A stretch of 57,611 nucleotides of DNA from Alcanivorax limicola. Lineage in GTDB: Bacteria; Pseudomonadota; Gammaproteobacteria; Pseudomonadales; Alcanivoracaceae. Location: positions 780,334-837,944 of the forward strand of contig NZ_JAIOUB010000001.1 of NCBI RefSeq assembly GCF_019931215.1, in the 5' to 3' direction. Both the position numbers and the translations under genes were made by a program. How positions within the stretch are numbered: position 1 is the first letter of the stretch; each line of letters opens with the position of its first letter. Of this stretch, positions 1 to 7,714 are shown in pieces. The notes beneath the pieces are model-generated. The model worked only from the letters and a program-made list of their open reading frames with translations. It was not told where the DNA came from and did no database searches.

Positions 1-99
1 GGGCCGGGCCCCCCCCCCCGGGCGGGGGGCGGCTTTCTTTTTTTGGTCCTCCCCCCCCCCCCCCCCCCACCACCGCTCCCAACGCCACCACTACCTCCA
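1..99. other. Low-complexity contig edge
   Basis: The stretch consists of C and G homopolymer runs, including about 18 consecutive C near 51-68, with a short T run. No gene-like sequence is visible. It touches the stop codon of the first gene and looks like low-quality sequence or a misassembled contig end rather than biology. Confidence 0.6.
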
Positions 100-714
100 T
101 CAATTACACACCGCTGCCAGCACTTTACGCACACAGGTGTCCAGATCATCCGCCGCCGTATCGACCGTAATCTCCGGCGCTTCAGGTGCCTCATAAGGGC
201 TATCGATACCGGTGAAGTCCTTGATCAAACCCTCTCGGGCCTTCTGATACAGCCCTTTCGGATCACGCTGCTCACAGGCCGCCAGCGGAGCGTTCACATA
301 CACTTCGATAAACTCCCCCGGCTCAAACAGCGCACGCGCGGCCTCCCGGTCTGAGCGGAACGGCGAGATAAACGCGCTGATGACAATCAACCCGGCATCC
401 ACCAGCAGCTTCGACAATTCACCGACCCGGCGAATATTCTCGGTGCGGTCCTCGTCCGTCATGCCCAGGTCCTTGTTCAGACCATGGCGCACATTGTCAC
501 CATCCAGCAGATAGGTATGCCGCCCCTGCGCCGCCAGCGCCACTTCCAGCGCGTTCGCCAGGGTCGATTTGCCGGACCCGGACAGGCCAGTGAGCCACAG
601 GCAACGCGCCTGCTGACCTTTCAGCTTTGCCCGGTCGGCCTTGCTCACGCCACTGGCGTGCCAGACCACCTCGACGGGACTGTCGTTATCACGTTGCTCG
701 TAAGGGCTACTCAT
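100..714 (-). CDS. cysC: Adenylyl-sulfate kinase (APS kinase)
   Basis: This kinase phosphorylates APS at the 3' position to make PAPS, the sulfate donor for sulfotransferases. The 204-residue protein is the normal size for a stand-alone APS kinase. The P-loop GLSGSGKST lies at residues 43-51, followed by the family motifs [25 protein letters not shown] and [11 protein letters not shown]. It is the last gene of a long minus-strand run that starts at the flippase near 15.9 kb and lies 12 bases after an SLC13 permease. No sulfate-reduction gene is next to it, so I infer that it feeds PAPS to the sulfotransferases in this window rather than to cysteine synthesis. The C-terminus lies next to low-complexity contig-edge sequence, but the domain appears complete. 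Confidence 0.93.
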   Translation of the reverse strand: MSSPYEQRDNDSPVEVVWHASGVSKADRAKLKGQQARCLWLTGLSGSGKSTLANALEVALAAQGRHTYLLDGDNVRHGLNKDLGMTDEDRTENIRRVGELSKLLVDAGLIVISAFISPFRSDREAARALFEPGEFIEVYVNAPLAACEQRDPKGLYQKAREGLIKDFTGIDSPYEAPEAPEITVDTAADDLDTCVRKVLAAVCN

Positions 715-726
715 CGCATATCATCC

Positions 727-2508
727 TCAAAAAGACCAGACCAGCGGGATCAGCGTCAGCGCGACAACCGCCGCAATCAGACTCAACGGCGCCCCCACCC
801 GCACGTAATCCATGAACCGGTAACCGCCCGGGCCCATCACCATCAGATTGGTCTGATACCCCAGCGGCGTAATGAAACTCGCCGACGCCGCAAACATCAC
901 CGCCACCACAAACGGCATCGGGCTGACGCCACAGAACTCCGCCACCCCCAGCGCAATCGGAAACATCAGCACCGCTGCGGCATTGTTGGTGATCAGTTCG
1001 GTAAACACCACCGTCATCAGATAAACGAGTGCCAGCGCCAGCCAGGGCGAGGCGCCCACATTACCAAACACCAGCCCCACCACCCAGGCCGCCGCCCCGC
1101 TCTCGGTCATGGCCGCACCCAGCGCAAACGACGCCGCGATCACTACCAGCACCGGCAGGTTCACACTCACCATCAGGCGCGCCCGGTTGACCGTGACACA
1201 CCGTGTACCAATCAACAGGCCACAGGCGACAAACACCGATTCCAGCACCGACAGCCAGCCGACCACGTTCAACGTCACCATGCCCACCAGAATAGTGACC
1301 GCCAACGGCGCCTTGCGGAAATCCGGCGGCGCCGAATCCTGCAACGGGCTCACCAGCATGAAGTCACGCCGATAGCGGTACTGCTCCACAAAGGCATGCC
1401 CGGTTTCCAGCAACAGCGTATCGCCCATGCGCAACTCGATGTCGCCCACCTTGCCGCTCATGCGCTCACCATTGCGGCTGACACTCAGGATCGCAGCCTG
1501 GTAGACCGTGCGAAATTCGCTCTGGCGCACCGTCTTGCCGAGGCCGGGGAATTCCCGCCCCAGTACCACTTCCACCAGACAGCGCTGGTGATTGCGCAGT
1601 TTGAGCTTGTCGACCCCGCCATTGGCGGTCTTCAGGCCATTGATACGCTGCAGCTCACGGGCACATTCCGGCGCCCCGACAAACACCAGATAGTCACCCT
1701 CATGCAGCTCCATATCCGGCGCCACAGCGGTGAACAGCTTGTCGCCGCGAATGATTTCCGTCAGGTAGCCGTGGGTCAGATTACGCAGACCGGCGTCACG
1801 AATGCTCTTGCCCGCCAAGGGGCTTTTTTCCGGCAAGCGCATCTCCACCCGGTATTCCCGCGCGTTTTCCAGCTGCTCCATGATGCCTTCACGCTCCGGC
1901 AGCAGGCGGTACCCCACCAGCACCAGATAGGTCCCGGCAATCAGCAACAGCGGCACACCGACCCATGCCAGATCAAAGATGCGGAAGCCCGGCAGCCCGG
2001 CCTTCTGGGCCAGACCGTCCACCACCAGATTGGTACTGGTGCCAATCAGCGTACAGGTGCCCCCCAGAATGGCGGCATAGCTCAGGGGCAGCAGCAGCCG
2101 CGACGGCGACACCTTCAGGCGCTGCGCCCACTCCTGCACCGCCGGGATCATCATCGCCACGACCGTGGTGTTATTGAGGAAGGCACTGAGCAGGGCGGTG
2201 GGCGCGACTACCCGCCCCAACGCCCTGCCCGGCGAACGTGGCTGCCCGAGAAAGCGATGCGCCAGCCAGTAAATCGCCCCGGTATCCCGCAATGCCGCCG
2301 CCACCACATACAGGGCCGCCACCGTCATCAGGCCCGTGTTGGCGAAGCCCAGCAGCGCCTCCGCCGGCGAAATCACCCCGGCCAGCACCACCACGACCAG
2401 CGCCGCCATCATGGCCATATCCGCCGGCACGCGATTGCTGGCCAGCATGCCCAGTACGCCGGCTACAACAAGCAATGTCAGTGCGATATCGAAGGTCAAA
2501 AGCCCCAC
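727..2508 (-). CDS. SLC13-family permease with two TrkA-C (RCK_C) domains, probable sulfate importer
   Basis: The 593-residue membrane protein has the divided SLC13/DASS layout: hydrophobic segments over residues 1-200, a soluble centre (about 205-390) with two RCK_C-like domains, and a second membrane block to the end. The signature SFLNNTTVVAMMIP-type segment lies near residue 110, and the second half carries the matching TELITNNAAAVLMFP. Family members move sulfate or dicarboxylates. Position directly before cysC, and 13-bp overlap with the preceding DHH gene, favour sulfate uptake for PAPS synthesis. The substrate is inferred from context; the fold is clear from sequence. Confidence 0.85.
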   Translation of the reverse strand: MGLLTFDIALTLLVVAGVLGMLASNRVPADMAMMAALVVVVLAGVISPAEALLGFANTGLMTVAALYVVAAALRDTGAIYWLAHRFLGQPRSPGRALGRVVAPTALLSAFLNNTTVVAMMIPAVQEWAQRLKVSPSRLLLPLSYAAILGGTCTLIGTSTNLVVDGLAQKAGLPGFRIFDLAWVGVPLLLIAGTYLVLVGYRLLPEREGIMEQLENAREYRVEMRLPEKSPLAGKSIRDAGLRNLTHGYLTEIIRGDKLFTAVAPDMELHEGDYLVFVGAPECARELQRINGLKTANGGVDKLKLRNHQRCLVEVVLGREFPGLGKTVRQSEFRTVYQAAILSVSRNGERMSGKVGDIELRMGDTLLLETGHAFVEQYRYRRDFMLVSPLQDSAPPDFRKAPLAVTILVGMVTLNVVGWLSVLESVFVACGLLIGTRCVTVNRARLMVSVNLPVLVVIAASFALGAAMTESGAAAWVVGLVFGNVGASPWLALALVYLMTVVFTELITNNAAAVLMFPIALGVAEFCGVSPMPFVVAVMFAASASFITPLGYQTNLMVMGPGGYRFMDYVRVGAPLSLIAAVVALTLIPLVWSF

Positions 2509-3458
2509 ACCTCACGCATCGCTGCCACAAATGCATCCAACTGCGCCACCGGCAGCACATTAACCCCTGCCGCCCCTTTGCGCCCACCCCCGGTGGGAAA
2601 CCGCTTCGCCAACACATCCGCGCCTTCCGGCTTCTCCAACGGCGCACGAATGCTCACCGCCAGATCGCCGCCCGGCGTATGCGTCACCACCGCATGCGCC
2701 CGGCCCGGCGCCGCATTGGCCAGCTCATTGCCCAGCACGCCACTGACACGCCGTGCCCAGGCCGCATTCGGCAGGCAGATCACAGACACCCGTTCATCCT
2801 GGTAATACGGCGCCGCCTCACGGCCACGGGTCATGTCCTGCTGATACCCTTCCGCCAGGTGCTCCCAGGTGTCACGGTCCTCCGTCATGAACGCCGACGG
2901 CGACTCAAACGCCACCAAGCGCCGATACAGATCCGCCGGATGAAAATGCAGATCCTCCACCGACGCACCATAACCATTGTAATTCAGGCACACCCCCAGG
3001 GATTCCAGCTGCGCGCTATAGGCCTCACTGAAGCCCGCCTGCTGGCCACGCGCCAACGCCACCGCGCGCATATTATCGCCGAACGCTGCCGCAACAGCCC
3101 AGCCCGGATACCGCCCACCCAGATGCCGGTCCACCAGCAAGCTGGTGCACACCGTCGCCTCGGTTTCGATAATCGCCTGAAACTGCGGATGCACCGGCAA
3201 GTCACCACCGGGGTTGTGGTGATCCACATAAAACACCGGCACATCCTGCGCCAGCAGCGCCTGCACCGCATCCCGGTTACTCGCGAAGTTCACATCCAGC
3301 ACCGTCACGCCACTGGCCTCACGCAAAGGCACCTGCTGCACCAGCGCCAGATCGCGCTTCACCCCGGTAATCAGCGTGCTGTCTTTCGGTTCCGCCAGGC
3401 GCAACTGCACCAATGCGCACAGGCCGTCGGCATCGCCGTTGAAAATATCAAAATGCAT
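2496..3458 (-). CDS. DHH-family phosphoesterase
   Basis: The 320-residue protein begins MHFDIFNGDADGLCAL, with the metal-binding aspartates of the DHH fold. The defining VDHHNPGG motif is near residue 74, and a C-terminal DHHA1-like segment ends with FPTGGGRKGAAG near 298. I chose the internal ATG at 3458 because the conserved domain starts there and the longer frame adds 47 basic, non-conserved residues that overlap the upstream gene. DHH enzymes include NrnA-type nanoRNases, many of which also hydrolyse pAp, the by-product of sulfotransferases. Being translationally coupled to the SLC13 permease and cysC, this gene may clear pAp. That role is an inference; the subfamily is otherwise uncharacterised to my knowledge. 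Confidence 0.8.
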   Translation of the reverse strand: MHFDIFNGDADGLCALVQLRLAEPKDSTLITGVKRDLALVQQVPLREASGVTVLDVNFASNRDAVQALLAQDVPVFYVDHHNPGGDLPVHPQFQAIIETEATVCTSLLVDRHLGGRYPGWAVAAAFGDNMRAVALARGQQAGFSEAYSAQLESLGVCLNYNGYGASVEDLHFHPADLYRRLVAFESPSAFMTEDRDTWEHLAEGYQQDMTRGREAAPYYQDERVSVICLPNAAWARRVSGVLGNELANAAPGRAHAVVTHTPGGDLAVSIRAPLEKPEGADVLAKRFPTGGGRKGAAGVNVLPVAQLDAFVAAMREVWGF

Positions 3459-3474
3459 GTGTTTCCCAGAAGTG

Positions 3475-4494
3475 TTAGCTGTAGAAAGTCTTGTACCACG
3501 CAACGAAGTTCGCCACGCCCTCTTTGACCGGGGTGGCAGGCTTGTAGCCCACCGCCTGCTCCAGCGCAGACGAGTCTGCGTAGGTGTCCGGCACATCACC
3601 GGGTTGCAGTGGCAGCAGTTCCTTGATGGCTTCTTTGCCCAGCGCCTCTTCCAATGCCTCGATATAGGTCGACAGCTTCACCGGGTTGTTATTGCCGATA
3701 TTGAAGAGCCGGTACGGCGCGCTACTGGTCGCCGGGTCCGGTGTATCACTGTTCCAGTCCGGATTCGGCTGGGCGATGTCGTCACTGGCGCGGATAACCC
3801 CCTCGACGATGTCGTCCACATAGGTGAAATCACGGGTGTGATTGCCGTGATTGAAGACCGGAATCGGCTCCCCCGCCAGAATCTTGCGGGTGAACAGGAA
3901 CAACGCCATATCCGGCCGGCCCCAGGGCCCGTAGACCGTGAAGAAACGCAGCCCGGTGGTGGGCAGCCGGAACAGATGACTGTAGCTATGCGCCATCAGT
4001 TCGTTGGCTTTCTTGGTGGCGGCATAGAACTGCAGCGGATGATTCACACTGTCATGTTCGCAGAACGGCATTTTGGTGTTGGCGCCATACACGCTGCTGG
4101 TGCTGGCATAGGTCAGATGCTCAATCCCGCCCTGGCGGCACGCCTCCAGAATATTGGTAAACGCCACCAGATTGCTTTGTACATAGGCATGGGGATTTTC
4201 AATGGAATACCGCACCCCCGCCTGTGCCGCCAGGTGGATCACCCGATCCGGCTTGTGCTCGGCAAAGGCCGCATTCACCGCCTGCTGATCCGCCAGATCC
4301 TGCCGCACAAAGGCATACTCACTGCCAGTGCGTGCCGCAGTCTCTTCCAGAATCTTCAGCCGGGCTTCCTTGATGGCCACATCGTAATAGTCATTGACCA
4401 CATCGAAGCCAACGACACTGTCGCCCCGCTCCAGCAAGCGCCGCGCCGTGTGGAAGCCGATGAAGCCGGCGTTGCCGGTAACCAGAATTTTCAT
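3475..4494 (-). CDS. NAD-dependent epimerase, UDP-glucuronate 4-epimerase type
   Basis: This extended SDR sugar epimerase (339 residues) has the Rossmann motif TGNAGFIG at residues 6-13, the SSVYG serine motif and the catalytic YAATKK (Y-x3-K). It resembles the CapI/LpsL group that interconverts UDP-glucuronate and UDP-galacturonate. I prefer the ATG at 4494, where GAGGG sits five bases upstream and the Rossmann strand starts at once, over the ORF start at 4512. A 3' stub of a UDP-sugar dehydrogenase lies directly upstream; that enzyme would normally make the uronic acid substrate. The epimerase therefore now depends on a dehydrogenase encoded elsewhere, or is a relic. Substrate assignment is by family resemblance. 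Confidence 0.85.
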   Translation of the reverse strand: MKILVTGNAGFIGFHTARRLLERGDSVVGFDVVNDYYDVAIKEARLKILEETAARTGSEYAFVRQDLADQQAVNAAFAEHKPDRVIHLAAQAGVRYSIENPHAYVQSNLVAFTNILEACRQGGIEHLTYASTSSVYGANTKMPFCEHDSVNHPLQFYAATKKANELMAHSYSHLFRLPTTGLRFFTVYGPWGRPDMALFLFTRKILAGEPIPVFNHGNHTRDFTYVDDIVEGVIRASDDIAQPNPDWNSDTPDPATSSAPYRLFNIGNNNPVKLSTYIEALEEALGKEAIKELLPLQPGDVPDTYADSSALEQAVGYKPATPVKEGVANFVAWYKTFYS

Positions 4495-4511
4495 GTTGCC
4501 CTCAGTCTTCA

Positions 4512-4592
4512 TTAAAGGCGCAGGTCCACCGTCGTTCTCGGCAGAACATACTTGAGATCATACAGCACATGCTTGGGCCTCACCCCGATACA
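4512..4592 (-). pseudogene. 3' remnant of a UDP-sugar 6-dehydrogenase (WbpA/TviB type)
   Basis: Reading the minus strand into the stop at 4512 gives a C-terminus ending [18 protein letters not shown]. This is typical of WbpA/TviB-like nucleotide-sugar dehydrogenases, whose last residues contain an LYDLK motif and an LRL-type end. Only about 25 codons remain. Upstream of about 4592 the similarity stops and a toxin-antitoxin module begins at 4613. The rest of the gene appears to have been deleted or replaced when that module arrived. Assignment rests on a short match, so the exact sugar specificity is open. Confidence 0.6.
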
Positions 4593-4612
4593 CACCGGAG
4601 CTCCCCAACGGA

Positions 4613-4939
4613 TCAAGCCTCAATCGGCCGGGCCGAGACATCCGGCATAATGCCCTCTTGTTCATTAAGCACCTGGAGCACCCGCGTGAGGTTGCCCAAT
4701 GTGGGGTTACCCTGGGCGCCAAACATACGATGCAGGCTTTTCACAGCAATGCCGCTGGCGTGGGCGAGTGCTTCAAAGCCCATGGTGGCATTGATGTAGT
4801 CGCGCAACAGCGCACGGGCGCCGTCTGCATCGCCCTGCACGAGAGCGCTTCCCGCCTCAGTGAGCAGTGCCCTGCGGAACGCTGCATCGTCTTGCGCGCG
4901 AGCGCGCACGGTTTCCCGGAATGCCTTCGTCAGTGCCAT
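4613..4939 (-). CDS. Addiction-module antidote protein (HigA-like HTH antitoxin)
   Basis: The 108-residue protein matches the family of putative addiction-module antidotes: the conserved block LRDYINATMGFEALA at about residues 45-59 is followed by a helix-turn-helix (ASGIAVKSLHRMFGAQGNPT) and a C-terminal helix. It should bind and neutralise the toxin encoded two bases upstream (4942-5268) and repress the shared promoter. The toxin-first gene order is HigBA-like. The module sits inside the exopolysaccharide operon, right after the remains of a sugar dehydrogenase gene. Confidence 0.85.
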   Translation of the reverse strand: MALTKAFRETVRARAQDDAAFRRALLTEAGSALVQGDADGARALLRDYINATMGFEALAHASGIAVKSLHRMFGAQGNPTLGNLTRVLQVLNEQEGIMPDVSARPIEA

Positions 4940-4941
4940 GC

Positions 4942-5268
4942 TTACTCTCCGCTGCTACGCTGAATATAGTCGCGCCAACGCGCCTTAGCCTGCGTGATGT
5001 CCCAGCGCTGCCGCCGTTTGGACCCACCACCCAGCAACAACACGACACGCCCCGATGCATGAGCGAAATAAACCCGATATCCAGGCCCGGTATGAATACG
5101 GCGTTCCTGCACACCTTCGCCTACCGACTTAGTGTCACCGAAATTTCCAGCTTCCATCCTCGCCAGCACATGCGCTACACGAGCGGCCTCAGTGGCCGGC
5201 AAGCTGTTGAACCAACTGGCAAATGGCGACCTCTTCTGAGCGTCGAGATACTCTTCCAGTATCCACAT
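4942..5268 (-). CDS. RelE/ParE-superfamily toxin (addiction-module killer type)
   Basis: The 108-residue protein shows the pattern of the killer-protein family paired with the HigA-like antidote above: an N-terminal helical region, then GPGYRVYFA near residue 61, VVLLLGGGSKRRQRWDI and a final WRDYIQ helix. Such toxins are expected to be ribosome-dependent mRNA interferases. The coding region ends two bases before the antidote start, so the two are co-transcribed. Sequence upstream (5269-5340) is A+T-richer and probably holds the module promoter, though I could not assign -35/-10 boxes with confidence. Confidence 0.85.
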   Translation of the reverse strand: MWILEEYLDAQKRSPFASWFNSLPATEAARVAHVLARMEAGNFGDTKSVGEGVQERRIHTGPGYRVYFAHASGRVVLLLGGGSKRRQRWDITQAKARWRDYIQRSSGE

Positions 5269-5355
5269 TCACACCCCTACGATAGTAACCTATTCGTTAC
5301 CATATATCCAGCCACCGAAGGCGCTGTATGAGGGAGCCAGTTTGTGTGTTTACCG

Positions 5356-5402
5356 AATAGAGCGCTGTAAGCCCCGGCTGAAATTCCTGTCAGCCGATAC
5401 CG
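5356..5402. repeat. 47-bp hairpin-containing repeat, copy A
   Basis: This stretch is about 80-85 percent identical by eye to copy B at 6305-6354. Both contain a perfect 7-bp stem (CGGCTGA and TCAGCCG) around an 8-base loop. Copy A joins, with one base between, a duplicated 3' end of the aminotransferase gene. The copies bracket a HigBA-type toxin-antitoxin module. Confidence 0.7.
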
Positions 5403-5403
5403 C

Positions 5404-5535
5404 ATTCATCCCAACCCCGCCTCCCCCATCACCGCTTCCAACACCCGGCACGTCAAGGCCATTTCCGCTTCGGTCAGGGTGGGATGCACCAGGAACATCA
5501 AGCTGGTTTCGCCCAGTTCGCGGGCGAGGGGCAAA
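5404..5535 (-). pseudogene. Duplicated 3' fragment of the DegT/PglE-like aminotransferase gene
   Basis: These 132 bases match the last 132 bases of the aminotransferase gene region (6518-6649) with about six mismatches, in the same orientation. The final 40 or so codons, including the end EAGLG and stop, are preserved. No upstream part of the gene is present, so it is non-functional. The intact gene lies about 1.1 kb away, with a toxin-antitoxin pair between the copies. The high identity implies a fairly recent partial duplication. Confidence 0.9.
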
Positions 5536-5550
5536 GGCGCCGCACAACCT

Positions 5551-5853
5551 TCAAAGTGAGAAACTGTGATGCCCGCCATCGGGCAGCTCGATGTCCACTG
5601 ACACCTTGCCTCCCAATGCCTCTACATACCGCTTGAGCGAAGAAAGTCGCAGATCCTGGCCGCTGCGCTCCATCCCAGCCACCGTTGGCTGCTTGACACC
5701 AAGCGCCTGGGCAACGTCTACCTGCGTCTTTGCCAGCAGCGTGCGAATTTCTGCCAAATGAATATCCAGTATGATGGCATCCGCCTTCTCGCCCGCTTTC
5801 CTTACGACTTCAGGTTTCTCCGATTCCAGAATCTCGTTCAATGTTCTGGCCAT
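5551..5853 (-). CDS. XRE-family antitoxin (HigA-like)
   Basis: The 100-residue protein has a helix-turn-helix, AQALGVKQPTVAGMERSG, around residues 50-67, preceded by IRTLLAKTQVDV and followed by RYVEALGGKVSVDIELP, the usual layout of antitoxins paired with Gp49-like HigB toxins. The ATG at 5853 is preferred: AAGGTG lies seven bases upstream, and the start is one base after the toxin stop codon. An alternative ATG at 5871 would overlap the toxin. It should repress its own operon and neutralise the upstream toxin. Confidence 0.87.
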   Translation of the reverse strand: MARTLNEILESEKPEVVRKAGEKADAIILDIHLAEIRTLLAKTQVDVAQALGVKQPTVAGMERSGQDLRLSSLKRYVEALGGKVSVDIELPDGGHHSFSL

Positions 5854-5854
5854 G

Positions 5855-6208
5855 TTAATCACCTTCATCAAGCTGACGTAAATGCGTACGGTATGCTCGA
5901 TCTGCGAGCAGGATCATCTCATCGTAAAAGCGCTTGCTCCGGCCGCTCTTCTTGCCTGCACAAAGTAGAATTGCGCTTCTTTGCGGATCGAACGCAAAGA
6001 ATGCCCTGATCGGAACGCCCTTACTCTGAATGCGCAATTCTTTCATGTTCGAATATTCAGAGCCTTTGACAGTGTCTGCATACGGGCGGGATAACATCGG
6101 CCCTTTTCTGCTCAGCACCAGCATACCTGCAAGCACATTGACCCTGTCTTTTTCATCCAGATGGTCAAACCAACGATCAAATATGTCCGTCGTCTCCACA
6201 CGCCACAT
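5855..6208 (-). CDS. HigB-like toxin (phage Gp49-like, RelE superfamily)
   Basis: The 117-residue protein carries the Gp49/HigB pattern: RWFDHLDEKDRVNVLAGM at residues 12-29, GPMLSRPYADTVKGSEYSNMKELRI, then FFAFDPQRSAILLCAGKK and a terminal helix rich in Lys/Arg. Proteins of this family cleave mRNA on the ribosome. It precedes its XRE antitoxin by one base. The pair is flanked by copies of a 47-bp repeat and of the aminotransferase 3' end, suggesting it arrived through recombination at a duplicated site. Confidence 0.87.
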   Translation of the reverse strand: MWRVETTDIFDRWFDHLDEKDRVNVLAGMLVLSRKGPMLSRPYADTVKGSEYSNMKELRIQSKGVPIRAFFAFDPQRSAILLCAGKKSGRSKRFYDEMILLADRAYRTHLRQLDEGD

Positions 6209-6304
6209 ACCATTTCATCCCTGAATATAGCAAAAGACCTATATAGTATTCAAGCTATAATGCGGCGTTTCCGCACCTCCATCTCAAATGAGCCTATGCG
6301 ATTA

Positions 6305-6354
6305 AATAGAAGCGGGCTGTACGCCCCGGCTGAAATCCTTGTCAGCCGATGCCG
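6305..6354. repeat. 47-bp hairpin-containing repeat, copy B
   Basis: This is the second copy of the repeat at 5356-5402, with the same CGGCTGA/TCAGCCG stem at 6327-6348. Unlike copy A it is separated from the aminotransferase 3' end by about 160 bases that include a REP-like pair. Confidence 0.7.
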
Positions 6355-6419
6355 TAGTTGGGCGTGAGATTTCAGGTGGGACGGTGCGGTGGGCCGGTGT
6401 GGGCCGATGCGTGCGGCTC

Positions 6420-6499
6420 GGTGCGCTTCGCCTTGCTCAGCACACCCTACGATAAGGCTGCGCCCCCCGTAGGGTGTCCTGAGCAAGGCGAAGCGCACC
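6420..6499. repeat. REP-like inverted pair (copies 1 and 2)
   Basis: A 32-base unit (6420-6451, starting GGTGCGCTTCGCC and ending CACACCCTACG) is followed after 16 bases by its inverted copy (6468-6499) with one mismatch. The pair can form a long stem just beyond the stop codon of the aminotransferase gene. The unit recurs at 17.4, 28.0 and 57.5 kb. Confidence 0.85.
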
Positions 6500-6519
6500 A
6501 AACCCAACAACCAGCCCAT

Positions 6520-7698
6520 TCACCCCAACCCAGCCTCCCCCATCACCGCTTCCAACACCCGGCACGTCAGGGCCATTTCCGCTTCGGTCAGGGTGGGATG
6601 CACCAGGAACATCAGGCTGGTTTCGCCCAGTTCGCGAGCGACGGGCAAACGTGCTTCGGGGCGGAAGCCCGTTCCATCAAAGGCCTTCTCCAGGTACACC
6701 TCGGAGCAACTGCCGGAAAAACACGGCACCCCACGGGCACTGATTTCCTGAAGAATGCGGTCACGCGACCAGCCGTCGGCCAGCCTCTCCGGCACCACGA
6801 AGACATAGCACTTGTAGGCCGCATGGGTGGCCCATGCCGGTATCGCAGGCACACGCAGGCCCGGGCACTTTGCTGCGGTTTGCCATATGCGGTTCGCGTT
6901 ATTCAGGCGAGCAGACTGCCAGGCGGGCATGCGCTGGAGCTGAATGCGCCCGATGGCCGACTGCATTTCCGTCAGGCGCCAATTGGTGCCGAAGCTTTCA
7001 TGCAACCAACGAAAGCCGGGGGGATGCTCGCGCTCGTACACCGCCTCCCAACTTTTACCGTGGTCCTTGTAGCTCCACATGCGGGACCAGAGCGCACGGT
7101 CATTGGTGGTGACCATGCCCCCCTCACCGCCGGTGCTCATGATCTTGTCCTGGCAGAAGGACCAGGCACCGATATGGCCGATGCTACCCACCGGCTTGCC
7201 GCGATAACGGGCCCCATGCGCCTGGGCGCAATCTTCGATCACTTTCAATCCGTGCTCATTGGCCAGCGTCATGATCGGGTCCATGTCGCAGGGCATGCCG
7301 GCCAGATGCACGCAGATCACCGCGCGGGTACGCGGTGACAACACAGCGGCAATCGTTGCCGCCGTAATGTTCTGCGAATCAGCATCCACCTCCGCAAACA
7401 CCGGCACGGCCCCGGCAGAGGCAATGGAAGACGCCGAGGCAAGAAACGTACGGGGCGTCACCACCACCTCATCGCCAGGGCCGATCTCCAGCGCCTTGAG
7501 TGCCAGATCCAGCGCCAGAGTGCCATTGCCCACTGCCACGGCGTATTCGCACTCGGTAAAGGCTGCAAATTCACGCTCGAACGCCCTGCCCTCCTGGCCG
7601 GTCCAGTAGTTGACCTTGTTGGAGAGCAATACGCGCTGCACGGCCTCAGCTTCTTCCGGGGTAAATGACGGCCATGGGGAAAAGGGGGTGTTCAACAT
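6520..7698 (-). CDS. DegT/DnrJ/EryC1 aminotransferase, PglE-like
   Basis: This PLP-dependent aminotransferase (392 residues) belongs to the sugar aminotransferase family. The catalytic lysine lies in FCQDKIMSTGGEGGM, the cofactor-binding block is VGNGTLALDLALKAL, and VIEDCAQAHGA supplies the Asp that contacts the pyridine ring. I start at MLNTPFSPWP (ATG at 7698), because the longer frame runs into the preceding acetyltransferase gene. With the PglD-like acetyltransferase (17 bases upstream) and the PglC-like transferase it forms a set like the one making UDP-N,N'-diacetylbacillosamine. The PglF-type dehydratase needed for that route is not in this window. A 132-bp duplicate of its 3' end lies at 5404-5535. 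Confidence 0.88.
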   Translation of the reverse strand: MLNTPFSPWPSFTPEEAEAVQRVLLSNKVNYWTGQEGRAFEREFAAFTECEYAVAVGNGTLALDLALKALEIGPGDEVVVTPRTFLASASSIASAGAVPVFAEVDADSQNITAATIAAVLSPRTRAVICVHLAGMPCDMDPIMTLANEHGLKVIEDCAQAHGARYRGKPVGSIGHIGAWSFCQDKIMSTGGEGGMVTTNDRALWSRMWSYKDHGKSWEAVYEREHPPGFRWLHESFGTNWRLTEMQSAIGRIQLQRMPAWQSARLNNANRIWQTAAKCPGLRVPAIPAWATHAAYKCYVFVVPERLADGWSRDRILQEISARGVPCFSGSCSEVYLEKAFDGTGFRPEARLPVARELGETSLMFLVHPTLTEAEMALTCRVLEAVMGEAGLG

Positions 7699-7714
7699 CA
7701 CTACATCTCGCAAT

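Larger units (their letters stand above)
6209..6519. other. Intergenic region with A+T-rich promoter stretch and repeats
   Basis: The first 90 bases are A+T-rich and probably contain the promoter of the HigBA module. The rest holds copy B of the 47-bp repeat (6305-6354) and a REP-like inverted pair (6420-6499). No additional coding sequence is convincing. Confidence 0.6.

Noticed and set aside
484-2805. Long plus-strand open frame opposite cysC, the SLC13 permease and the DHH gene
   Set aside because: Its translation is rich in His, Arg and Gln and has no domain. It is the antisense shadow of three well-supported genes in GC-rich DNA.
6305-6363. Possible integron attC site: a hairpin followed by GTTGGGC next to a toxin-antitoxin cassette
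   Set aside because: No matching RYYYAAC core is found at the other side, copy A lacks the GTTRRRY core, and no integrase is in the window.
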